A stretch of DNA of 64,000 nt from an uncultured Anaeroplasmataceae bacterium (GCA_949840955.1 CATKXV010000001.1:310001-374000); one strand, 5' to 3'. Positions 51,477-61,109 are shown, numbered from the stretch's first letter. Numbers and translations: made by a program. Notes: generated by a model from the sequence alone, not told the origin.

Positions 51477-52552
51477 GTAGTATTCTCTAGTTTTTCTTTA
51501 TCTTTGTTCTTTTTTTCTCGACAAGCAACAACTCTTTCAAATATTAAATAAACAATAAAGCTCACAAGCATTAAAAAATAATAGGTAATCAATCTCCATA
51601 GGAGTAACCCTGAGGTTGCTAAGGAATCACTTAAGGCTGGTATAATGGTTATAAAGAGCGTCCGAAAAGCAAACTCTATTCCTCCAGTGGCTCCTGGTGT
51701 AGGGATATAGCAGGTCATAGCTACTGAAAAAGCTGTCATTGCAGTGATTAAAGCAAGCTGGTCCACACCCACCTCTATCCCTAAGGCATGCAATATAAAA
51801 AAGGGAATCATATAATAGCAAATAAGACCAATAACCTTAACAGCAATGGATAATAAAAATTTTAGCTTTTGGCTGAGGAGAGCCTTGAAGGTCTCCTGTG
51901 CACCCCTACAATACTCATTAAAGGAATCCTCAAATTTCAATAATTTTCCTTTAAATACTTTACGATGGATAATCCATCCAATACATCTTGTCAAAAGCGT
52001 CCTAATGGTTTTTGATAAACCAACCGAACAAAACAAAGCCAAGATTACAATATTGATTATAAGACCAATAACAATCATGATCTGTAAATATAATACTCCA
52101 TTGGTCAGCTCATGAAAGAAAAATAAGGAACACAAACAAAGAAATACAATTGCAGTCTGAGTGATAACAAAATTCATAAGTACAATTCCTGAGGATCGCT
52201 TCAATTCTACCCCAATTTTACGATATGCATAGATTTGAAAGGGTTGTCCTCCTGAGGAAAATGGAGTGATTCCGTTAAAAAAATACTCCATTGTACCAAT
52301 CATTGCAGAATCAAAAAAGCCGATACTCTTCTCTTCCTTAGAACGCCCAAGAAAATAAAGGGGTAAAGGATAAAAAATCATATATAGAAGTAAGAACAGA
52401 AATGCAAATAAAAGCCATGCTCCATTTACATTTTTTAGGACCTTTCCAATTTCAGTAATATCATTTAAAGAAAAAATAACGATAATAACAACTATAGTTA
52501 AAACCAAAAATAAAATTAACTTAGGTAAAATTTTTTTTAAATTATGATTCAT
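51449..52552 (-). CDS. Flippase-like membrane protein (UPF0104 / MprF-type N-domain)
   Basis: 367 residues with about eight transmembrane helices. Signature stretches are GITPFSSGGQPFQIYAYRK (about 95-113) and CYIPTPGATGGIEFAF (about 285-300). They belong to the lysyl-phosphatidylglycerol-synthase membrane region family, whose members flip or modify lipids, but this protein has no aminoacyl-transferase domain. Its substrate is unknown. AAGGGG lies eight bases ahead of the ATG. It follows degV and its end carries the promoter of the next operon. Confidence 0.85.
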   Translation of the reverse strand: MNHNLKKILPKLILFLVLTIVVIIVIFSLNDITEIGKVLKNVNGAWLLFAFLFLLLYMIFYPLPLYFLGRSKEEKSIGFFDSAMIGTMEYFFNGITPFSSGGQPFQIYAYRKIGVELKRSSGIVLMNFVITQTAIVFLCLCSLFFFHELTNGVLYLQIMIVIGLIINIVILALFCSVGLSKTIRTLLTRCIGWIIHRKVFKGKLLKFEDSFNEYCRGAQETFKALLSQKLKFLLSIAVKVIGLICYYMIPFFILHALGIEVGVDQLALITAMTAFSVAMTCYIPTPGATGGIEFAFRTLFITIIPALSDSLATSGLLLWRLITYYFLMLVSFIVYLIFERVVACREKKNKDKEKLENTTCQTTENEL

Positions 52553-52562
52553 ACCACTTACC

Positions 52563-52592
52563 CCTTAAAAAGAAAGGCTTCCAAAGAAGCCT
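52563..52592 (-). terminator. Terminator of the first degV gene
   Basis: AGGCTTC (52575-52581) and GAAGCCT (52586-52592) pair across four bases. The minus-strand tail is TTCTTTTT. It overlaps the stop codon of the DegV gene. The flippase gene may be reached by read-through. Confidence 0.7.
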
Positions 52593-53478
52593 ATTTTGCA
52601 TCATATTTACGTATAAAAGCAATACCAATTGGATATGGTCCTGTATGTACAGCAATCGTGGCACCAATTTGATCAAAAAGCTCTATTTTTCTTTTGAAGA
52701 TTTCTTCAAAGCGTTGAGCAAGCTCTTCTCCTTCTTCTAAAGAATATCCATAGCCAACCTCAATCAAATAATCATCTAAATTCAAATTATGCTTATGAAG
52801 TGTATTCTTTAGCTTGTCAAAAATCTTCATAATTGCTCTTTTTCTAGATAATGCTATTCCACCAGACTGTATTTCTCCATCCTTAGCAATAATTAAAGGA
52901 AGCACTTTAAAAATATTCCCTACAATTGCTGTCAGCTTACCAATTCTTCCACCATGCTGAAGATAGGATAATCCATTAATTGTAAAATAACAGCGCCCTG
53001 TATTTTTAATTCGCTCTATATGCTGTATTGCCTCATCTAGGGCTACTCCATCTTCCTTCATTCTAGCAATTTCCCGGATCAATAATCCTTGAGAACAGGA
53101 AAGCATAGTAGAATCTATAACCTCAACTCGAGCATCAGGATGCTCATCTAAAAACATATCCTTAGCCATAAGGGCTGAATTGAGGGATCCACTAAATTTT
53201 TTAGAAATGGTAACACATAAAATATCCTTTTCTAATTCATAGGCTCTCTCAAATTCTTTCATATAATCTTCTGCCGTAGGCATAGATGTTTTTGGAAAAA
53301 CATCTGGATGGTCGATTAATTTTTGATAAAAATCCTGCACATTAAAATCCACCTTTTCCTTAAGGTAGGTTTCTTCATCATAAGCAACATAAAAAGGTAT
53401 AACTCGAATCCCTAGTCTTGATACTGCCTCATCTGCCAAATCGCAAGCACCATCTGAGATAATCTCAAAATCCTTCAT
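52591..53478 (-). CDS. DegV family fatty-acid-binding protein (copy 1)
   Basis: 295 residues. Opening IISDGACDLADEAVSRLGIRVIPFYV and FPKTSMPTAEDYMKEFE (the TSxP motif), CVTISKKFSGSLNSALMA, DSTMLSCSQGLLI, LSYLQHGGRIGK and the C-terminal IGATIAVHTGPYPIGIAF, where the lipid head group is held. DegV proteins bind a fatty acid in a central pocket. In Firmicutes the related FakB hands fatty acids to FakA kinase, and this protein could be a FakB (inference). AGGAGGA before the ATG. Confidence 0.9.
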   Translation of the reverse strand: MKDFEIISDGACDLADEAVSRLGIRVIPFYVAYDEETYLKEKVDFNVQDFYQKLIDHPDVFPKTSMPTAEDYMKEFERAYELEKDILCVTISKKFSGSLNSALMAKDMFLDEHPDARVEVIDSTMLSCSQGLLIREIARMKEDGVALDEAIQHIERIKNTGRCYFTINGLSYLQHGGRIGKLTAIVGNIFKVLPLIIAKDGEIQSGGIALSRKRAIMKIFDKLKNTLHKHNLNLDDYLIEVGYGYSLEEGEELAQRFEEIFKRKIELFDQIGATIAVHTGPYPIGIAFIRKYDAK

Positions 53479-53502
53479 TCTATCTTCCTCCTAGGTAAAT
53501 TT

Positions 53503-53511
53503 ATTATAGCA
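53503..53511 (-). promoter_or_regulatory. Extended -10 promoter of the first degV gene
   Basis: Minus-strand TGCTATAAT (53511-53503), an extended -10 box about 25 bases before the ATG. The -35 is weak. Confidence 0.5.
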
Positions 53512-53547
53512 TATCGTTCTCGTTTTTAAAAGAGAAAACTATGGGTT

Positions 53548-54195
53548 TCATGGAAAAACTACACCTTTTAATGACTTTAAATAGGCATTACTTTGAAGTT
53601 TTTCAGATAATACGATTATTTTTTTTAGATTTGGGCAAGAATCAAACGCATACTCTCCAACCAAGGTACAAGAGGCTGGTATGGTTATTTCTTGCAAATC
53701 TGTCTTATAAAAGGCATAGCTTCCTATCGTGCTCGTGCTAGTTAAGGATACTCTACTTAAGCTGGTACAGCCAATAAAGCTTCCTCCAGATATGTCATGA
53801 GCTGTTAGGTCAATTTCCTTTAGGCTTATACAATTTTCAAAGGCATTTCTTCCAATGAACTCAATTCTCGTTAAATCAATAGCCTCTAGTTTTTTACAAT
53901 CCAAAAAGGCAAGCCGCTCAATGATGGATATATTTTTTCCCATATGAAGGGTAACGAGATTGGTCTGATTCATAAATGCTCTGGATTGAATTTTTGTTAC
54001 AGGCTTATTATCAATCGTATCAAGTATGGTGTATTCCTTCGCATTCCCATACACCTTATCCACATAATAGGTATCGGTTTGATTATCATAGCCATAGGTT
54101 ATCCTTGGAATTGTAAAAAAGCATAGGATGAAGATGGCTATAGCTAATCCTATGCTTGATAGGATAGCTATTATGATACTATACTTTTTTTTCAA
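53548..54195 (-). CDS. BspA-like leucine-rich repeat membrane-anchored protein
   Basis: 215 residues. An N-terminal hydrophobic anchor (YSIIIAILSSIGLAIAIFILCFF) is followed by an extracytoplasmic stretch and about five BspA/LRR_5-type repeats: IQSRAFMNQTNLVTLHMGKNI, IERLAFLDCKKLEAIDLT, IGRNAFENCISLKEIDL, IGSYAFYKTDLQEITIP, VGEYAFDSCPNLKKI. The LxxIGxxAFxxCxxLxxIxL rule is clear. Such proteins often mediate surface adhesion. The start TTG at 54195 fits AGGAG nine bases ahead. The ATG at 54204 lies too close to that site. Last gene of the queH operon. Confidence 0.8.
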   Translation of the reverse strand: MKKKYSIIIAILSSIGLAIAIFILCFFTIPRITYGYDNQTDTYYVDKVYGNAKEYTILDTIDNKPVTKIQSRAFMNQTNLVTLHMGKNISIIERLAFLDCKKLEAIDLTRIEFIGRNAFENCISLKEIDLTAHDISGGSFIGCTSLSRVSLTSTSTIGSYAFYKTDLQEITIPASCTLVGEYAFDSCPNLKKIIVLSEKLQSNAYLKSLKGVVFP

Positions 54196-54213
54196 ACAAA
54201 CCATCTCCTGTCT

Positions 54214-56004
54214 TTAAGAATCCATATGCTTATATTGTAACTCATAAAGGTTATAATATAAACCCTTTTTTGCTAAAAGCTCCTGATGATTTCCCATTTC
54301 CATAATTTTTCCCTTATGAAGGACAATAATATTATTGGCATGCTGTACCGTGGATAAACGGTGTGCAACAATGAGCATTGTTCCTATATTCATCATTTTT
54401 TCTAAGGAATCCTGAATTAATACCTCGGTTTCAGTATCAATATTAGCTGTAGCTTCATCTAATATCATAATATTAGGCTTATGGAGAATGGTTCGTGCAA
54501 AGGATAAAAGCTGACGCTCCCCAGAAGAGAAATTATTTCCTCGCTCTAATACCTCATATTCATAGGCTTTATCTAGCTTTTCAATAAAATGGGATGCATT
54601 GACATACCTACAAGCCTCTATAACCTCCTCATTGGTAAAACGCTCATCACGCATAGTCAAATTGGATTTGATTGTTCCACTAAACAAGAAAACATCCTGA
54701 AGCATCTGACCAATATGGGTTCTAAGGCTCTCTAGCTTGATTTTTCGAACATCAATTCCATCAATACGAATGCTTCCCTTTTGAATTTCATAATTTCGAA
54801 CAATTAATGCAAGGATTGTAGTTTTTCCAGCTCCTGTTGCTCCTACAAAGGCTACAGTTTGATTAGGGTATATTGTAAAGGTTACATCCTTTAAAATCCA
54901 GTTTCCCTCATTATAGGCAAACCATACATGATCAAATTCGATTTTTCCTTCGATATGATCAAGCTCTATGGCATCTTCCTCATCAAGAATTTGAGCTTTC
55001 ATATCTAAAATTTCAAAGATACGCTCTGAGGAGGCAAAGGCAGATTGCAGCTGATTAAATTGATCAGCCAATTGCTGGATTGGATTAAAGAATTGACCAT
55101 TATATTGATAAAACTTAACCAAATCCTTAGCTAGAAGCCTTTCATCTAGAACCATATAAAATCCATTATATAGGATAATAATATGACAAAGAATAAATAA
55201 AACATAGATTGCTGGTCTAAAAACACCAAAAATTAAAATTTCACGTATACTATTTTTTCTTAAATCTGCATTTTTTATACTGAATTCCTTGGTCTTTTTT
55301 TGCTCCTGATTAAAGATCTGAGTAATCTTCATTCCACTTAAATTTTCAGATAAAAAAGCATTCATATTCGATACACAGCCCCGCACCTTACGATATTGTC
55401 TTCTTGACATTTTATTGAATACAATGGTCATAAGAATTAGGAAAGGAATAACACAAAGAATGTATAAAGTTAGCATAGGTGAAATAATGAGCATCATAAC
55501 TAAAACAAAAAGAATGGTTAAAATATACCGGATTAAATTGACAATAACATTGGTATAAAGCTCATTCACCATATTGACATCTGAAGTAACTCGAGTCACT
55601 AATTTTCCTACAGGAGTAGCATAAATTTGAGCAATGGCTAAACCTTCTATTTTAACAAAAACCTCTCGTCTAATTTCTAATACAATTTTTTGGCCAGCCT
55701 TTTGCAAGAGCATCGAATTGAAATAGTTTAAAAAGGCACTACCAATAATAATAATTACATATATGGATAAAAGTATCGCAATATATTTTATTTTATAGCT
55801 ATTGGTATAATCCCCACTACCTAAGATACCAACCAGCTCTCCTTCTAAATAGGCTGGCATTAGGTCAACGACAACAAGCATTGCTGTAAAAAGGAAGGAT
55901 AGAATGAAGGCCCATTTCACACGGCCTGCATAATGCAATAGCCTAGATAAAACAGCCTTATCCTTATATGTTCGAATATTTTTATTATCATCAAACCGCT
56001 GCAT
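54214..56004 (-). CDS. ABC exporter half-transporter, canonical partner (second pair)
   Basis: 596 residues. Six-helix exporter domain and an ABC domain with GATGAGKTTI (Walker A), FSSGERQLLSFAR (signature), IMILDEATANID (Walker B with Glu) and VAHRLST. It pairs with 56004-57788 as a heterodimeric exporter. It starts at TAATG on its partner's stop and lies last but one in the queH operon. Substrate not predictable. Proximity to an acyl-ACP thioesterase hints at lipid-like cargo (inference). Confidence 0.92.
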   Translation of the reverse strand: MQRFDDNKNIRTYKDKAVLSRLLHYAGRVKWAFILSFLFTAMLVVVDLMPAYLEGELVGILGSGDYTNSYKIKYIAILLSIYVIIIIGSAFLNYFNSMLLQKAGQKIVLEIRREVFVKIEGLAIAQIYATPVGKLVTRVTSDVNMVNELYTNVIVNLIRYILTILFVLVMMLIISPMLTLYILCVIPFLILMTIVFNKMSRRQYRKVRGCVSNMNAFLSENLSGMKITQIFNQEQKKTKEFSIKNADLRKNSIREILIFGVFRPAIYVLFILCHIIILYNGFYMVLDERLLAKDLVKFYQYNGQFFNPIQQLADQFNQLQSAFASSERIFEILDMKAQILDEEDAIELDHIEGKIEFDHVWFAYNEGNWILKDVTFTIYPNQTVAFVGATGAGKTTILALIVRNYEIQKGSIRIDGIDVRKIKLESLRTHIGQMLQDVFLFSGTIKSNLTMRDERFTNEEVIEACRYVNASHFIEKLDKAYEYEVLERGNNFSSGERQLLSFARTILHKPNIMILDEATANIDTETEVLIQDSLEKMMNIGTMLIVAHRLSTVQHANNIIVLHKGKIMEMGNHQELLAKKGLYYNLYELQYKHMDS

Positions 56005-57788
56005 TAGATTTCACCTCCATTGATTTCTTTTTCTAAAGATTGAAGATGAACCATTTCTTGATATAAAGGACAACCTTTGAGGAGCTCCTCATGCTTTCCA
56101 ACTCCAACAATTTTTCCCTCATCCATAACAACAATCATATCTAAGGTTTCAACCGTAGAAATGCGGTGAGCAATCATGAGGGTAGTTTTTCCTTCTCTTA
56201 GCTTTTTTAGATTCCTTAGAATTGTTTCTTCTGTTTTTGTATCTACTGCTGATACGGAATCATCAAAAATTAGGATAGCAGGATCCTTTATAATTGCTCT
56301 TGCAATCGATACCCTTTGCTTCTGACCACCCGATAAAGTTACTCCACGTTCTCCTAAAATCGTATTATATTTTTCTTGGAATTCCTCTATGTTGCTGTGA
56401 ACGTCCGCAAATTTCGCAGCCATAACAATGCTTTCCTCATCTGAACTTTCATAAGCAAAGGCTATATTGTTGGCAATCGTATCACTAAATAAAAAATTAT
56501 CCTGAGGAACATATCCAATATTTTCTCTTACCCTTTTATATGGAATATGCATAATATCCTTTCCATCAATAAAGATTTGCTTCTCCTCTATATTATAGGT
56601 TCTAAGTAATAAATCAACAATAGTTGTTTTCCCACAGCCTGTTTTTCCAATAATACCTACCATGGTTCCCTCTGGGATAGCTAAGGTAATATCAGATAAA
56701 ACGGTATTTGATCCATCGGGATAAGTAAAATTCAAATGCCTAAATTCAATACTCCCATTGATATGATCTACATCAATCACATCCCTATCCACAATATCAA
56801 TAGGTTCTGCCAAATACTCATCAACACGCTTTAAGGAGGCATTGGCTTGGGCACGCATATTGATCAATTGAGCAACTGCCATAAATGGCCAAACCACAGC
56901 ATCAAAATATCCGACAAATTCCCACATTTGGCCAACTCTAAAGGGTTTCCCCATAAATCCATGAATGACAAAATAGGAGCCTCCAGCAAAAAGAAGGGCA
57001 AAAATAGAGGATATAATTAAGGTTAGTAATACGTTCAGTAGGGTAGCATATTTGACATAATCTATATTTTTTAAACGATTTTCCTCATTAATTTTATCAA
57101 AATGTCTTATTTCATGAACTTCTTTTACAAATGCCTTCACCACAGCAAGCCCACTAAAATTCTCCTGGGCAAAATCAGATAAGGTCTCATAGGCCTCCTG
57201 ACGAATTCTAAACTTTTCCTTCAATACACGTCCTACCAAAACAGATATGACCGCAATTAAAATCATAGGAATAATACTAAAGCAGGATAAAATCCAGTTG
57301 GTACTAAACATCTTGTATAAGGCAAAGCTTCCTAAAAATATAGCATCAATTGCCATGACTGTCCCACTACCAAAGGCCTGTCGAATCACCTGTAAATCAT
57401 TGGTAAAAAGCGCCATTAAAGCCCCTGTTTTATGATGCTTATAGTAAGCATTAGATAGCTTGAGGGAATGGGCAAACATATCTGAACGAATATCCGCCTC
57501 TATTCTAGCAGCTACACCAAAGATACAATATCTCCATGTAAATCTTCCAATAAACATAATCAGAGCAATACCAGCAAGCTCCAGCATAAGTATTTTTATT
57601 CCCTCTGGATGATGAAATAAAGAATCTGGATTTAAAACAGCATCGTCCCCAATCCCATCTAAAATTTCTCCACAGATTCTTGGAATTTCAAGTTGAAACC
57701 AGTTTACTGCCAATAAGGCCAATAATCCAAAAAGGAAAAAGAAAAAATATTTGTAATAGTAGCGATTCACATTTTTTCCAAAAATCAT
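56004..57788 (-). CDS. ABC exporter half-transporter with Asp in place of the Walker B Glu
   Basis: 594 residues. Membrane helices with a large first loop, Walker A GKTGCGKTTI, intact signature LSGGQKQRVSIAR, Walker B ILIFDDSVSAVD with Asp instead of the catalytic Glu, but a normal H-loop His (IAHRIST). It is therefore the weakly or non-hydrolysing half of an asymmetric heterodimer, less degenerate than the one at 49178. ATG overlaps the thioesterase stop (ATGA). Confidence 0.92.
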   Translation of the reverse strand: MIFGKNVNRYYYKYFFFFLFGLLALLAVNWFQLEIPRICGEILDGIGDDAVLNPDSLFHHPEGIKILMLELAGIALIMFIGRFTWRYCIFGVAARIEADIRSDMFAHSLKLSNAYYKHHKTGALMALFTNDLQVIRQAFGSGTVMAIDAIFLGSFALYKMFSTNWILSCFSIIPMILIAVISVLVGRVLKEKFRIRQEAYETLSDFAQENFSGLAVVKAFVKEVHEIRHFDKINEENRLKNIDYVKYATLLNVLLTLIISSIFALLFAGGSYFVIHGFMGKPFRVGQMWEFVGYFDAVVWPFMAVAQLINMRAQANASLKRVDEYLAEPIDIVDRDVIDVDHINGSIEFRHLNFTYPDGSNTVLSDITLAIPEGTMVGIIGKTGCGKTTIVDLLLRTYNIEEKQIFIDGKDIMHIPYKRVRENIGYVPQDNFLFSDTIANNIAFAYESSDEESIVMAAKFADVHSNIEEFQEKYNTILGERGVTLSGGQKQRVSIARAIIKDPAILIFDDSVSAVDTKTEETILRNLKKLREGKTTLMIAHRISTVETLDMIVVMDEGKIVGVGKHEELLKGCPLYQEMVHLQSLEKEINGGEI

Positions 57789-58501
57789 TTTTCTTCCTCC
57801 ATTCTCATTTCAACTATAGGCAAATCCGTTTGCAAGCTAAAACAATATTGCTGTTCCTGCTTTGTTCTAAATATATGCAGCTCATCCTGCTCATAGCTTT
57901 CCTTCAAATAATGAATTTCTAAGGTTTTTATAGAAATCTGCTCTATTTCCTTTAGACTAAAGCTATCCATCAAAATTCTTACATATTCCGCATTATTGAC
58001 ATGTCTAGAATAATCTAAATAGCTTGCTGTAACCTTCAGCTGATAGACCTCCTCATAGTCTTCTATCCTCTCCCATTTTGAAAAGCCAATAAACCCTGTT
58101 TTCTCTTCTGCAATTGTAAAATCAATAGCGGATAATCGTAATAGCTTTCTAGTGGCGATGCTAGCTGCTGTACATTCCACCCAGGCATGAATCCCTTCGG
58201 CTTGATCCTTAGGATGGATATAAATCTCAATAACTGCAACTAGCTTCGAATCAAAGGAAGCACGACAGGCCTCCACATGAACCTCCTCATTCCATAAAGG
58301 AAGCCGTTCAACTTCATATTTTGTTTTGGTAAATAGCCATAGGGCTTGATATTCTTTCTTGATTGTTAAATTGTCCTTAGAATAAACGGCAAAAAAACTT
58401 GCAACTGCGGCTTCTATAATTTTTAAAATCTCTACAGGCTTGATGCAAGCATTTGTGTCACACATTCCATATTCAATTTTCTTATCATATAGCTTTATCA
58501 T
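57785..58501 (-). CDS. Acyl-ACP thioesterase
   Basis: 238 residues, a double hot-dog fold. YSRHVNNAEYVRILMDSF (about 163-180) is the RHVNN block with the catalytic Asn/His-type residues. WLFTKTKYEVERLPLWNEEVHVEA and SWVECTAASIATRKLLRL-like WVECTAASIATRK are typical of bacterial FatA/B-like enzymes. It releases free fatty acids from ACP. AAAGGAG lies nine bases before the ATG. Its coupling with the ABC pair suggests acyl products that are exported or signalled (inference). Confidence 0.88.
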   Translation of the reverse strand: MIKLYDKKIEYGMCDTNACIKPVEILKIIEAAVASFFAVYSKDNLTIKKEYQALWLFTKTKYEVERLPLWNEEVHVEACRASFDSKLVAVIEIYIHPKDQAEGIHAWVECTAASIATRKLLRLSAIDFTIAEEKTGFIGFSKWERIEDYEEVYQLKVTASYLDYSRHVNNAEYVRILMDSFSLKEIEQISIKTLEIHYLKESYEQDELHIFRTKQEQQYCFSLQTDLPIVEMRMEEEK

Positions 58502-58507
58502 TTCGCT

Positions 58508-59377
58508 TCACTCCTTTATCCATTTTTTCATATCAAAGGGTGGATTCTTTTTGATTATCAATCTTTCATGTGTCACAGGATGAACAAATTCAGCCTCATA
58601 GGAATGAAGCATAACTCTTGCAAATCGTGGATCTGATTTACCATAAAGCGTATCCCCTAAAAGAGGATGTCCTATATGGGCCATATGTACCCGAATTTGA
58701 TGTGTTCTACCTGTCTTTAAATTGACACGTAAAAGACTATAGCCCTTATATTCCTTTAGAACCTCATAATAGGTAATAGCCTGCTTTCCTGTTTTGGATA
58801 TTCTTTTTCTTTGTTGATGATGCCGATCTTCTCCAATAGGAGCATCAATACACCCCGTTTTATTTTTTAATTTCCCTAGTACCAAGCATAAATAGCTTCT
58901 TTTAAGCTCATGAGTAGAAATTAAGAAATCTAATTTGGCAAGAGTAAGACTATCCTTTGCAAAAAGTAATACTCCTGTTGTATCTGTATCTAGTCTATGT
59001 GCATAGCGTATTGGATATGTCCAGCCTCTATTTTGATAATAAAATGCAACAATATTGACCATAGTCCCTCGCTTTAATTTATCATCTGGATGAACCAGAA
59101 TATGCGAAGGCTTATTTACCGCAAGAATATAATCATCCTCATAAATTATATCCAATTTTTTTGCATCGGGAATAAAATCTATAGCTTCTTCCTCTTCTAT
59201 TGTCAAAATATCCTTGGCCTTGAGAATCCTATTTTCACTTACTGGGGTTCCATTTAAAAATATTTTATTTTGCTGAAAAAGAGATTTGATTTTTCTACTT
59301 CCCAAATGATACTCCTCTAAATATGCTTGAAGTGTTTGATTTTCAGAGTGTTGAGTAATTTTATATAGATTCATCAT
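58508..59377 (-). CDS. RluD-type ribosomal pseudouridine synthase with S4 domain
   Basis: 289 residues from the ATG at 59377. An S4 RNA-binding domain (about 25-75, RKIKSLFQQNKIFLNGTPV) precedes the synthase domain with the catalytic HRLDTDTTGVLLFAK (about 125-139) and the C-terminal GHPLLGDTLYG block. It forms pseudouridine in 23S rRNA or another RNA, target unknown. No good ribosome binding site is visible, so translation is probably coupled to the metallophosphoesterase gene it overlaps. An adjacent second ATG is possible. Confidence 0.88.
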   Translation of the reverse strand: MMNLYKITQHSENQTLQAYLEEYHLGSRKIKSLFQQNKIFLNGTPVSENRILKAKDILTIEEEEAIDFIPDAKKLDIIYEDDYILAVNKPSHILVHPDDKLKRGTMVNIVAFYYQNRGWTYPIRYAHRLDTDTTGVLLFAKDSLTLAKLDFLISTHELKRSYLCLVLGKLKNKTGCIDAPIGEDRHHQQRKRISKTGKQAITYYEVLKEYKGYSLLRVNLKTGRTHQIRVHMAHIGHPLLGDTLYGKSDPRFARVMLHSYEAEFVHPVTHERLIIKKNPPFDMKKWIKE

Positions 59378-60482
59378 ATAAATACTTTGATTCAATTAGA
59401 CCTAGGATTCCCTTATGCTTAACAAGACTATAAGGCTGGGCTTTTTTAATAATTGAAATCTGATCTCCTTTTTTCAAATTTAAAAAGGCATTAGACCCTT
59501 CATAGCAATAGGCTTTTCCCTCGCTAAAAATCATGAATTCCTCATGTACCCATAATTCATCTAGACTTCCCTTAGGCTTTACTAAATAAAAATCCAAATC
59601 CTTAGCAAGTACATCAACCTCATTTTTACCAAAGCGCATTGAAAACAAATTTTGTGGCTCCTCATAGCAGATATCATCCTTTATGATATATTTCGGATAG
59701 TGATCTAACGCAAAAAAACTAAATTTTTTATTTTTTAAGCTATCTAGGATTACCACATTTAGCTGACCACCCTTAACTACATTATTTCCACCATCAAGGC
59801 AAATCACATTTTTCTTATAATCAAAAATAGGATTTACACTGGCAACATCTGTTCGATAATTTCTTGTAGGATTATGTCCAACCAGCATCGGAATTGGCTG
59901 GGTAGGACATACCTCTAAAAAACGATCGAATTTCAATACATCTATTGCAGAGGAGGGAATGCTATGAATATCCTGAATACCTCCATGAACTAAAACCAAT
60001 TCCTCATTGATGAAAATAACATCCGGAAGAGAATCGATAAAGGAAAAATAAGCTTTATATGTTCTCGTTACTTTAGAAACAAAGGCATCAATATCCATAT
60101 CCTCAGATAATGGAAAATCCATATCCTTTGCCAAATCATTTAAAATGGATTTTTTTAATTCTAAGGCATAATATAAAAATTTTTTCTTATCTAAAGGAGG
60201 TAGAATAAAGCGAAAGATTTCATCACAATTTCCTGCCATAAAAAAAACCTTTTCGTTTTGATTCAGCTCTATGATAAAATCAAGCATTTTTTTATTATCC
60301 CATTCATCTGCCTTTTCTATCATATCTCCAATGACAAAAAGGTAATCCTTCTCTGAAAAATGAGCCTGTTCTAATGCCTCTTTAAAAAGCTGAATATCCC
60401 CATGGATATCACTCATAAATAGCATTCTTGAATCGGAAGGAAGCTCTAAATGTAGAATCTTAGTTTTCTTGTTCTTTTCCAT
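59361..60482 (-). CDS. Metallophosphoesterase with a C-terminal SH3-like tail
   Basis: 373 residues. The phosphoesterase motifs are ordered SDIHGD (about 24-29), GDMIEKADE, GNCDE, VGHNP and ICLDGG, all typical of the calcineurin-like/PPP fold. The last 60-80 residues (LKKGDQISIIKKAQPYSLVKHKGILGLIESKYL) look like a small SH3-type beta-barrel. The substrate is unknown: protein phosphatase or nucleotide hydrolase are both possible. The ATG at 60482 follows AAGGAGG by six bases. The longer reading of 24 residues is not supported. Confidence 0.8.
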   Translation of the reverse strand: MEKNKKTKILHLELPSDSRMLFMSDIHGDIQLFKEALEQAHFSEKDYLFVIGDMIEKADEWDNKKMLDFIIELNQNEKVFFMAGNCDEIFRFILPPLDKKKFLYYALELKKSILNDLAKDMDFPLSEDMDIDAFVSKVTRTYKAYFSFIDSLPDVIFINEELVLVHGGIQDIHSIPSSAIDVLKFDRFLEVCPTQPIPMLVGHNPTRNYRTDVASVNPIFDYKKNVICLDGGNNVVKGGQLNVVILDSLKNKKFSFFALDHYPKYIIKDDICYEEPQNLFSMRFGKNEVDVLAKDLDFYLVKPKGSLDELWVHEEFMIFSEGKAYCYEGSNAFLNLKKGDQISIIKKAQPYSLVKHKGILGLIESKYLYDESI

Positions 60483-61074
60483 TTCGTTCCTCCTTAGAAT
60501 ATTTACATCCACAATAATCCTGTCTATATAATCCATATTGCTTCGATAATTCAATAGAATGCTTATAGCCTTCCTCCTTTTTGAAATCCGAATAAAGATA
60601 GGAAATGGAATACTTTTTTTCCAAACGCTCTCCTATTTCATTTATCCATGAAGAAACCTTATAGGGAGAAATGGATAAGGTGGTTGAAAAATAATCAAAA
60701 CCAAGTAAGGAGGCCTTTTTTGCCGTTTTTTCTAGACGAAGCTCATAGCATTTATAGCATCGCTCTGATCTTTCCTTCTTATGCTCTAGCCCCAAAATGG
60801 CTTGGTTATAATCCTCCTCCTGATATGGATCATAAAGAACCTTTATGGCCTCATCTATTTTATTGCAAAAGCAAATTTCTTCCTGTAATCTTTTTTCATA
60901 TTCTTCCAGAGGATAAATATTATCATTGGAATAGTAGATTGTTAAATCAAAATAGTCCTTTAAAAGGAGGATAACATGGGAGGAGCATGGTGCACAGCAG
61001 CTATGCAAAAGCAGGGTAGGTCGACCTTTTAAATTTTCTAAAAAGCTTTTCAATTCCTTATAGCTCTTTACCAT
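60460..61074 (-). CDS. queH: Epoxyqueuosine reductase QueH
   Basis: 204 residues. The non-cobalamin QueH makes queuosine from epoxyqueuosine at wobble position 34 of tRNAs with GUN anticodons. The cysteines in HSCCAPCS (about 25-32), RCYKCYELR and YCGCKYS are the [4Fe-4S] and active-site residues of the family. AAGGAGG eight bases before the ATG. First gene of the operon, overlapping the metallophosphoesterase gene by 23 bases. Confidence 0.92.
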   Translation of the reverse strand: MVKSYKELKSFLENLKGRPTLLLHSCCAPCSSHVILLLKDYFDLTIYYSNDNIYPLEEYEKRLQEEICFCNKIDEAIKVLYDPYQEEDYNQAILGLEHKKERSERCYKCYELRLEKTAKKASLLGFDYFSTTLSISPYKVSSWINEIGERLEKKYSISYLYSDFKKEEGYKHSIELSKQYGLYRQDYCGCKYSKEERNGKEQEN

Positions 61075-61109
61075 AATATTTCCCTCCTTCAAAATTAAAA
61101 TCTTTTTAT

